This document shows, piece after piece, positions 7,763 through 14,380 of a DNA stretch of 14,380 bases. The notes below the pieces were generated by a model, which saw nothing but the letters and a program-made list of their open reading frames with translations, was not told the origin of the DNA and did no database searches. A program made the translations under genes and the position numbers. The DNA is from Pseudomonadota bacterium. GTDB taxonomy: Bacteria > Pseudomonadota > Gammaproteobacteria > Xanthomonadales > Rhodanobacteraceae. The first letter of the stretch is position 1, and each line of letters starts with the position of its first letter. The stretch spans positions 1-14,380 of the forward strand of contig JANXVS010000321.1 in the NCBI GenBank assembly GCA_025351555.1. The letters are read 5' to 3'.

Positions 7763-8728
7763 TCAGGCTGCCAATCCCACGAGTTCAAGTAGCTCGTCAG
7801 CAGTACCGAAGCGGCCCTTCTCATCGCGCGTCACGCGCGCGAGCGCGCAACCAACATCGTGGGTAAAGAACAGGCGCACGCCGCGGGCGAGCTTGTCTTC
7901 CAGAAACACGCGCTTCTCGTCGATCAGCAATTCCGGGGCGCGGTCGTAACCCATGGTCACCGGCAGATGCACCCAGGGCCGGCCAGGAATCAGGTCGGCA
8001 CAAAACACCACGCCGCCGCCGGGCAGGAGCCCAAGTGCCTCGGAGGCCATGGATGGCCGGGAGAGGCCGCCGGGCAAGAGCCCAAGTGCCCCGGAGGCCA
8101 TGGATGGCCAGGAGAGGCCGGCGGGCGCTACGACTTCCGCCAGCATCAGGCCCGGCGTATGACCGTCACTGAAGGAAAAATGCACACTTTTCCCCAAAGT
8201 GAAAGAGTGCACATTATCCACAAGTTCCAGCCGCCCGGATTGTTCCAGCAACGGCTGCAATTCGGCGATGAACGAGGCACGATCGCGCGCATGCGGATGC
8301 AGGGCGCGTTCCCAACAGCGCCGGCCAACGATGTATTTCGCGTTCGGGAAAAGCAGCTCTGCCGCGTTGCCTTCCTGCCAAGCAGCAAGCATGCCGCCGG
8401 CGTGATCGAAGTGCAGATGCGACAGCACCACGGCGTCGATGTCCTCGTGTGAGAAACCCGCTTTCGCCAGCGAGGCCAGCAGCACATGTTCGGCCTCGAC
8501 GACGCCGAAGCGCTCCTTAAGCTTCGGCTCGAAAAATGCGCCGATACCGGTTTCGAACAGCACGGTTTTGCCATCGAGATCGTCAACCAGCAGCGCACGA
8601 CAGGCTAGCGGAATGCGGTTGCCGGAATCTGGCACAATCCATTTTTCCCACATGCCACGCGGCACATTGCCGAACATGGCGCCGCCGTCGAGCTTCTGCG
8701 AATTTCCGAGGATGGACCAGAGTTTCAT
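7763..8728 (-). CDS. Metallo-beta-lactamase-fold hydrolase with an in-frame repeat insertion
   Basis: This 321-residue MBL-fold metal hydrolase has no signal peptide and is probably cytoplasmic; the substrate is unknown (lactone, thioester or phosphoester are all possible). The metal ligands are intact: HLHFDH at 104-109, H190 in GHTPG, D245 in CADLIPG and H290 in FTHDVG. The N-terminal [16 protein letters not shown] and late [15 protein letters not shown] stretches resemble quorum-quenching-lactonase-like MBL proteins. Residues ~202-238 are a foreign-looking G/P/S/A/L-rich repeat of 17 residues (two copies containing PSMAS and ALGLLPGG), encoded by a 51-bp tandem DNA repeat and sitting between the H190 and D245 motifs. 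No clear Shine-Dalgarno precedes the ATG, which is 15 bp after the ggt stop. The gene is probably functional because the frame and all ligands are kept. Confidence 0.87.
   Translation of the reverse strand: MKLWSILGNSQKLDGGAMFGNVPRGMWEKWIVPDSGNRIPLACRALLVDDLDGKTVLFETGIGAFFEPKLKERFGVVEAEHVLLASLAKAGFSHEDIDAVVLSHLHFDHAGGMLAAWQEGNAAELLFPNAKYIVGRRCWERALHPHARDRASFIAELQPLLEQSGRLELVDNVHSFTLGKSVHFSFSDGHTPGLMLAEVVAPAGLSWPSMASGALGLLPGGLSRPSMASEALGLLPGGGVVFCADLIPGRPWVHLPVTMGYDRAPELLIDEKRVFLEDKLARGVRLFFTHDVGCALARVTRDEKGRFGTADELLELVGLAA
8015..8126. repeat. Palindrome-rich 51-bp tandem repeat inside a coding gene (2.2 copies)
   Basis: Copy A is 8015-8065, copy B is 8066-8116 (I count three differences in 51 bases), and a third partial copy spans 8117-8126. 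Each unit centres on GGCCAT-GG-ATGGCC (8045-8058 and 8096-8109). In copy A this is flanked by GCCTC (8037-8041) pairing with GAGGC (8063-8067) and GCCC (8029-8032) pairing with GGGC (8072-8075), giving a long interrupted hairpin. In copy B one base of the GCCTC arm is changed. A smaller palindrome, GGGC-AGGA-GCCC, joins the units. The 51-bp period equals 17 codons, so the host gene frame is kept. The core motif is not seen elsewhere in this window. Confidence 0.9.
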
Positions 8729-8743
8729 AAGGATGATGTCGTA

Positions 8744-10417
8744 CTACTTCACCACGCCGCTGCCACTGGCCCGGCGCGAATCCGAGCCCGCGTATAATTT
8801 TCCACTTTTCCGATCCCAGCTCACCACATTCATGAAACCCCAGGGGTGGCTGGATTCGTTGACCTTGTGGCCCATGGCTTCGAGCGCCTTGACCTCGTCC
8901 TTGCTGAACGCGCCGGACTCTGCCGAAACCACATCGGGCAAATACTGATGGTGATAGCGTGGATTGGCGACGATCTGCGCCGGCAGTTCGCCGTCGATAA
9001 ACGCGAGGATACCTTCCAGCACCATGGTGATGATGCGACTGCCGCCGGGCGTGCCGATCACGCCGATGCGATCGGCACCGATGACGAAGGTCGGCGTCAT
9101 CGACGACAGCGGCCGACGGCCGGCCTTTGGCGCATTCGCTTCGTTGCCGACCAGGCCGAACGCATTCGGCGTGCCGGCCTTCAGCGCGAAGTCGTCCATC
9201 TCGTCGTTCATCACGAAGCCGGTGCCGGGGACGACCAACGCATCGCCGAGGGAAAGGTTTACTGTCTGCGTCGCCGCAACGAGGTTGCCGTCGGCGTCGA
9301 TGATCGAGAAATGTGTGGTGTGCGGGCGTTCGGCCGCGTTCAAATAACCGGGCAGAAGGTCGCTCGGCGTGGCCTTGTCGGGATGGATCGAGGCACGCAG
9401 GCCGGCCGCATACAACGGACTGGTCAGTTCGGCGATCGGCATCTGCACGAAGTCCGGATCGCCAAGATACGCGGCGCGATCGCGATAGCCGCGACGCATC
9501 GACTCGACGATCAAATGGATACGGTGTGCGCGATCGACCTTGGCCAGATCGTAGCCGCCGAGGATATTGAGCATCTCCGCAAGAACGATGCCGCCGGACG
9601 ACGGCGGCGGCGCGGTGACGATATGCCAGCCACGATAATCGAACGCTAGCGGCTCGCGCTCCTTGGCCTGATAGTCGGACAGATCCTTGAGCGACCAATT
9701 GCCGCCCGCCGCGTTGATGCCATCGACCAGCCGCTGCGCGAATTGTCCGCGATAGAAACCGTCGTTGCCCTGCGCCGCGATCAACTCCAGCGTGCGGGCG
9801 ATATCGGGATTGACGAAAGTCCAGCCGGTTCTCGGCGCGACGCCGTGATCCAGATACAGTGCGGCCGATGCGGGATAGCGCTTGATCACCTCGCTGCGTT
9901 CGCTGATCGCATCGAGAAAACGCGCGTCCGGCTGGAAGCCTTCTCGCGCGATGCGCATCGCCGGCGCCAGCGATTTGGACAAAGGCAATTTCCCATAATG
10001 CTGCGCGATCCACACCAGGCCCGCCACTTCGCCCGGGATCGCCGCGGCGGATGGTCCGTTCCAGGACTTGTCCTGATCCAGATCGCCCTTGGCATCCAGA
10101 TATTGCTTAGCATCGACTGCGGCCGGCGCGGTTTCGCGCGCGTCAATCATGATGTCCTTTGAATCACTGGCTTGATGCAGCAGGAACAGACCGCCGCCAC
10201 CGATGCCGGAACTCTGTGGTTCGACCACCGACAGCGCCGCCGCGACCGCGACTGCGGCGTCGAATGCGTTGCCGCCCTGCGCCAGCGCCTCGAAACCGGC
10301 TTCGGTCGCGAGCTTGTGCGCGCTGGCGATGGCGGCGTGGCCAGGCTTCTGTGTCGATTGCGCCGAAGCCAGCGCCGACGCAACCGCGAGAACTCCGAAC
10401 AAAATACACTTTTTCAC
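8744..10417 (-). CDS. ggt: Gamma-glutamyltranspeptidase precursor
   Basis: This enzyme cleaves the gamma-glutamyl bond of glutathione and its conjugates in the periplasm. The 557-residue precursor starts with a GTG that overlaps the ferredoxin stop (GTGA, 10417-10414) behind a good GAGGA Shine-Dalgarno. A Sec signal peptide (cut after ASA, residue ~19) is followed by the large-subunit part with R94 (DARETAP), the position that corresponds to the substrate-binding Arg of E. coli GGT. Self-cleavage should occur before T367 in HTTHFSIIDADGN, making T367 the N-terminal nucleophile of the small subunit. The small subunit keeps NDEMDDF (404-410), PLSSMTPT (436-443) and the oxyanion GGSRI (458-462). 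The length is normal for the family. It sits in a minus-strand run with a likely operon context, 15 bp before the MBL hydrolase. Confidence 0.96.
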   Translation of the reverse strand: MKKCILFGVLAVASALASAQSTQKPGHAAIASAHKLATEAGFEALAQGGNAFDAAVAVAAALSVVEPQSSGIGGGGLFLLHQASDSKDIMIDARETAPAAVDAKQYLDAKGDLDQDKSWNGPSAAAIPGEVAGLVWIAQHYGKLPLSKSLAPAMRIAREGFQPDARFLDAISERSEVIKRYPASAALYLDHGVAPRTGWTFVNPDIARTLELIAAQGNDGFYRGQFAQRLVDGINAAGGNWSLKDLSDYQAKEREPLAFDYRGWHIVTAPPPSSGGIVLAEMLNILGGYDLAKVDRAHRIHLIVESMRRGYRDRAAYLGDPDFVQMPIAELTSPLYAAGLRASIHPDKATPSDLLPGYLNAAERPHTTHFSIIDADGNLVAATQTVNLSLGDALVVPGTGFVMNDEMDDFALKAGTPNAFGLVGNEANAPKAGRRPLSSMTPTFVIGADRIGVIGTPGGSRIITMVLEGILAFIDGELPAQIVANPRYHHQYLPDVVSAESGAFSKDEVKALEAMGHKVNESSHPWGFMNVVSWDRKSGKLYAGSDSRRASGSGVVK

Positions 10418-10671
10418 TTTTTATCCTCGGCAGTCAGCTCGCGGTATTTCGCCAGCAATTGTTCCGGCGTCTCGGCATGTGCCAAATCGATAAATATGCA
10501 CTCGACCGGACACACCTCGATGCATTGCGGCGCATCGAAGTGGCCGACGCATTCAGTACAGCGCTGCGGCGCGATTTCGTAGACGACCGCGCCCATCGCG
10601 ATAGCCTGATTCGGGCACACTGGCTCGCAGACATCGCAATTGACGCATTGTTCGGTGATCTTCAGCGCCAT
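10414..10671 (-). CDS. YfhL-type 2[4Fe-4S] ferredoxin
   Basis: This small electron-transfer protein of 85 residues should bind two [4Fe-4S] clusters. The first motif is C9-x2-C12-x2-C15-x3-C19-P. The second, C38-x2-C41-x8-C50-x3-C54-P, has the longer loop between its second and third cysteines typical of the YfhL/Allochromatium vinosum ferredoxin group; C58 is an extra cysteine. The charged C-terminal helix (ETPEQLLAKYRELTAEDKK) is also characteristic. Only a weak Shine-Dalgarno is visible. The stop codon overlaps the GTG start of ggt, so ggt translation is probably coupled to it. Its place close to coaD is, as I recall, common in gammaproteobacteria. Its redox partner cannot be told from the sequence. 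Confidence 0.93.
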   Translation of the reverse strand: MALKITEQCVNCDVCEPVCPNQAIAMGAVVYEIAPQRCTECVGHFDAPQCIEVCPVECIFIDLAHAETPEQLLAKYRELTAEDKK

Positions 10672-10678
10672 CGCGAGT

Positions 10679-10699
10679 CCGCGCGCAACCGCAGCGCGG
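10679..10699. other. GC-rich hairpin upstream of the ferredoxin gene
   Basis: In the 49-bp gap between the lipoprotein stop and the ferredoxin start, CCGCGC (10679-10684) can pair with GCGCGG (10694-10699) across a nine-base loop. There is no T-tract on either side, so an intrinsic terminator is not supported. It could act as a transcript-processing or stabilising stem, or be chance in GC-rich DNA. Confidence 0.22.
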
Positions 10700-10720
10700 G
10701 CGCGCGCCGCAGCGATGCAG

Positions 10721-11245
10721 TCATTTCATCTCGACAAAACGAAATTCCGCGCCGCTCTTGGCCAGCGCGGTCTTGACCGCATCCTGGTCGGCTGCGGCGC
10801 CAATGAACAGCACCACGACGCCCTTGAACGTGCCGTCCTGCGCATCCTTGAATGCTGCGGTGATCGTGTCGGTGGTGAGTTTGGAATCCGGCCCGCCGAA
10901 CGCCATCATGTTGCCTGGCAGCACGCCGCGTGCGACCGTCGTCGATACATTGTCGAGCTGATTCTTGCGCGCATCCTGCGCATCGGCGCCATCGCCATTG
11001 GGAATGAAATACATGTAGGGATGATTGGTCTTCACGCCCTTCATGTTCTGCTTGACCACCGCGACCAGGTACTTCTGCCACGCCGCCTTGTCGGCGGTGG
11101 CGGCGGGTACCGGCACGGGTTTCGCCGCTTCGGCCGCAGCCGCGGCCTCGGCCGCCTTCTGCTTGTCTTCCTCGCTCGGACCACAGGCGCTGAGCGCCAG
11201 CGTGCCGACCAGTGCGAGCATGAGTATACTACGATAATTTTTCAT
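10721..11245 (-). CDS. Predicted lipoprotein of unknown function
   Basis: I do not recognise this gene. The ATG at 11245 has a clear Shine-Dalgarno (AAAGGTGA, 11257-11250); a longer reading from 11365 would run through coaD and is rejected. The 174-residue protein has a lipoprotein signal peptide with the lipobox L18-S-A-C21, so it should be lipid-anchored; the residue after Cys is Gly, which gives no inner-membrane retention signal. An Ala/Glu-rich helical linker (~22-50) precedes a soluble domain (~53-174) with the motifs NHPYMYFIPNGDG, RGVLPGNMMAFGGPDS and KGVVVLFIGAAADQDAV. The last part looks like a small alpha/beta domain. It lies between coaD and the ferredoxin and is probably co-transcribed with them. 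Confidence 0.8.
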   Translation of the reverse strand: MKNYRSILMLALVGTLALSACGPSEEDKQKAAEAAAAAEAAKPVPVPAATADKAAWQKYLVAVVKQNMKGVKTNHPYMYFIPNGDGADAQDARKNQLDNVSTTVARGVLPGNMMAFGGPDSKLTTDTITAAFKDAQDGTFKGVVVLFIGAAADQDAVKTALAKSGAEFRFVEMK

Positions 11246-11270
11246 AATGTCACCTTTTTGCCTCGGATTA

Positions 11271-11837
<567 letters not shown>

Positions 11838-12422
11838 CTACAGCTTAACGGATGGCTCCGCGCGGCGGTAGAGCGAATAACGCACGGCGCCGGCAACGCC
11901 CTCGCGGTGCAAGATCCAGTTCGCCGGCATCGCGGGAATTTCTCCGGCCGGTGATTCGACGTAAATCAAGGCGCCGGGTTGCAATCGATTGTGTGCTTCC
12001 AGTGTGTCTGCCACCGCTGTCCACACGCCTGCTGTAAATGGCGGGTCGAGAAAAACGATGTCGTAACGACTATCAGCTCCCGAGAGAAATTGAAGCGCAT
12101 TGCTTCGATGCACGGGTGCCGTTTGCTTCAGACGCTCCAGATTTCCGCGCAACAGGGTCGCGAGCTGTGCATCAGTCTCGACGAAATCGACCTGCGCCGC
12201 ACCGCGCGACAGCGCCTCGATGCCGAGCGCGCCGGTGCCGGCAAAAAGATCCAGACAGTGAGCTCCCGCGATTGTCGGTGCCAGCCAGTTGAACAGCGTC
12301 TCGCGCACACGATCCGGTGTCGGCCGCAGACCCGGCGCATCAGGCACCTCCAGACGCGATCCACGCAGCGTGCCGCCGACAATGCGCAGCCGGCCCGGCG
12401 CGGGTTTAGCGTGCGTTGGCAT
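11838..12422 (-). CDS. rsmD: 16S rRNA (guanine966-N2)-methyltransferase
   Basis: This SAM-dependent enzyme methylates G966 of 16S rRNA in the small ribosomal subunit. The 194-residue protein has the family N-terminus RLRIVGGTLRGSRLEVP and the RPTPDRVRETLFNWL segment (33-47). The SAM-binding motif I is DLFAGTGALGIEALSRGA (58-75) and the catalytic DPPF is at 126-129 (IVFLDPPF). The length is normal. The gene is divergent from ftsY across 57 bp, a layout often seen in gammaproteobacteria, and is first in the eight-gene minus-strand run. No clear Shine-Dalgarno is seen before the ATG. Confidence 0.96.
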   Translation of the reverse strand: MPTHAKPAPGRLRIVGGTLRGSRLEVPDAPGLRPTPDRVRETLFNWLAPTIAGAHCLDLFAGTGALGIEALSRGAAQVDFVETDAQLATLLRGNLERLKQTAPVHRSNALQFLSGADSRYDIVFLDPPFTAGVWTAVADTLEAHNRLQPGALIYVESPAGEIPAMPANWILHREGVAGAVRYSLYRRAEPSVKL

Positions 12423-12440
12423 GAGTCGCTGACAGGTCCG

Positions 12441-12468
12441 GTGATACCATGACGCTATTGTCGTTCAA
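12441..12468 (-). promoter_or_regulatory. Candidate sigma-70 promoter for rsmD and the downstream run
   Basis: On the minus strand TTGAAC (12468-12463, four of six to the -35 consensus) is followed after 16 bp by TATCAC (12446-12441, four of six to the -10 consensus). Transcription would start about 12 bases before the rsmD ATG, giving a very short leader, in line with the missing Shine-Dalgarno. The divergent ftsY promoter must lie in the same 57 bp; CTGACA (12429-12434) is a possible -35 for it, but without a good -10. This is pattern matching only. Confidence 0.28.
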
Positions 12469-12479
12469 GTCCATACCCA

Positions 12480-13581
<1,102 letters not shown>

Positions 13582-13595
<14 letters not shown>

Positions 13596-14380
13596 TTCGC
13601 CCACACCTGAATCGGTCGCCAAACGCCTGCTGCCCTGGTTCGATCGCCATGGCCGCCAGGACTTGCCTTGGCAACATCCGCGCACGCCCTATCGCGTCTG
13701 GCTGTCGGAAGTCATGCTGCAACAGACCCAAGTGGCGACGGTCGTCCCGTACTTTTTACGCTTTGTGGAAAAATTTCCATCACTGCCGACGCTGGCGGCA
13801 GCGTCGCAAGACGACGTGCTCGCCCTGTGGTCGGGGCTCGGCTATTACAGCCGCGCACGCAATCTGCACCGCGCCGCGCAGATCTGCGTCGAACTGCATG
13901 GCGGTGATCTGCCGTGCGATTTCGATGCGCTCACCGCCCTGCCCGGCATCGGCCGCTCGACCGCGGGCGCGGTACTCGCGCAGGCACACGGTCAGCGTTG
14001 CGCCATTCTCGACGGCAACGTCAAACGTGTGCTGGCACGCTTTCACGGCCTGCGCGGCTGGCCGGGATCGGCTGCCATCGAAAAGCAATTGTGGAAATTT
14101 GCAGAATGGCACACGCCGCATGAGCGCCTTGCGGACTACACCCAGGCGATCATGGACTTGGGCGCCACGACCTGCACGCGCTCGCGGCCGCAATGCACAG
14201 GCTGCCCACTGCGCATCGACTGCGTGGCATATCGAGATCACCTCACCGCGCAATTGCCGGAGCGCAAGCCCGCGCGCGCGTTGCCGACAAGAAGCACGGT
14301 GATGCTGGTGCTGCGCGATCATGCCGGCCGCCTGCTGCTCGAACGCCGGCCACCGACCGGCGTATGGGCGCAGTTGTGGA
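13582..14380 (+). CDS. mutY: Adenine DNA glycosylase MutY, 3' truncated by window edge
   Basis: This base-excision repair enzyme removes adenine mispaired with 8-oxoguanine. The window contains 266 codons from the ATG at 13582, running off the right edge. The catalytic Glu is E43 in WLSEVMLQQTQV and the catalytic Asp is D144 in LDGNVKRVLARF; the helix-hairpin-helix is LPGIGRSTAGA (120-130). The [4Fe-4S] cluster ligands C198, C205, C208 and C214 fit C-x6-C-x2-C-x5-C. From about residue 232 the C-terminal MutT-like, 8-oxoG-recognising domain begins (VMLVLRDHAGRLLLERRP). The start lies 14 bp inside the end of ftsY in another frame, indicating coupling. The 3' part, perhaps 80-100 codons, is outside the window. 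Confidence 0.96.

Noticed and set aside
8179..8215. Hairpin-like CACTTT-TCCCC-AAAGTG flanked by TGCAC and GTGCA in the MBL gene
   Set aside because: It lies in well-conserved coding sequence just before the GHTPG ligand motif and has no partner elsewhere; I regard it as coincidence of codons.
8583..10013. 476-codon minus-strand frame across ggt and the start of the MBL gene
   Set aside because: The translation is Arg-rich and patternless, whereas the other frames give complete Ggt and MBL proteins with all catalytic motifs.
13649..14302. 217-codon plus-strand frame inside mutY
   Set aside because: It is an out-of-frame shadow; the frame starting at 13582 gives MutY with its catalytic residues and iron-sulfur cysteines.

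Overview
The window is a compact, GC-rich bacterial chromosome segment with housekeeping genes and almost no non-coding DNA. The longest gap without a gene is about 125 bases, and I see no tRNA, rRNA, CRISPR array, prophage or insertion sequence. The gene set suggests a gammaproteobacterium of the Xanthomonadales (Lysobacterales) type, perhaps near Rhodanobacteraceae. The pointers are a three-subunit proton-translocating transhydrogenase (pntAA-pntAB-pntB), the run rsmD-coaD-lipoprotein-YfhL ferredoxin-ggt, and ftsY-mutY read divergently from rsmD. The lineage is inferred from gene order and general recollection, not from a search.

Layout. Positions 1-2881 (minus strand) hold the pnt operon: pntAA, pntAB and a pntB that runs off the left edge, joined by ATGA overlaps. 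Positions 2987-4457 (plus) hold a YdjA-like nitroreductase and a complete 5'-3' exonuclease/flap endonuclease. Positions 4476-5978 (minus) hold a secreted protein with a helical, TPR-like N-terminal part and a beta-propeller. Positions 6104-6646 (plus) hold a NUDIX hydrolase. Positions 6633-12422 (minus) form one eight-gene co-directional run: rsmD, coaD, a lipoprotein, a YfhL-type ferredoxin, gamma-glutamyltranspeptidase, a metallo-beta-lactamase-fold hydrolase, a shortened TMEM43-family protein and a YecN-like MAPEG protein. Positions 12480-14380 (plus) hold ftsY and the first 266 codons of mutY.

How the genes relate. The transhydrogenase supplies NADPH. The last part of the long run (ggt, metallo-hydrolase, MAPEG) could share a glutathione or thiol theme at the cell envelope, but this is inference from family names. 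ftsY (membrane targeting), mutY (8-oxoG repair), rsmD (16S rRNA methylation) and coaD (coenzyme A synthesis) are ordinary housekeeping genes.

The most unusual item is a palindrome-rich 51-bp unit, present 2.2 times in tandem (8015-8126), inserted in frame in the metallo-hydrolase gene between two of its metal-ligand motifs. It resembles the idea of a palindromic element that colonises protein-coding genes. Smaller oddities are a 15-bp tandem repeat that includes the coaD stop codon, a 9-bp tandem repeat in the ftsY linker, a dyad between pntAA and the nitroreductase, and a TMEM43-family protein that stops just before the usual C-terminal membrane helices. I found no clear new multi-gene system.
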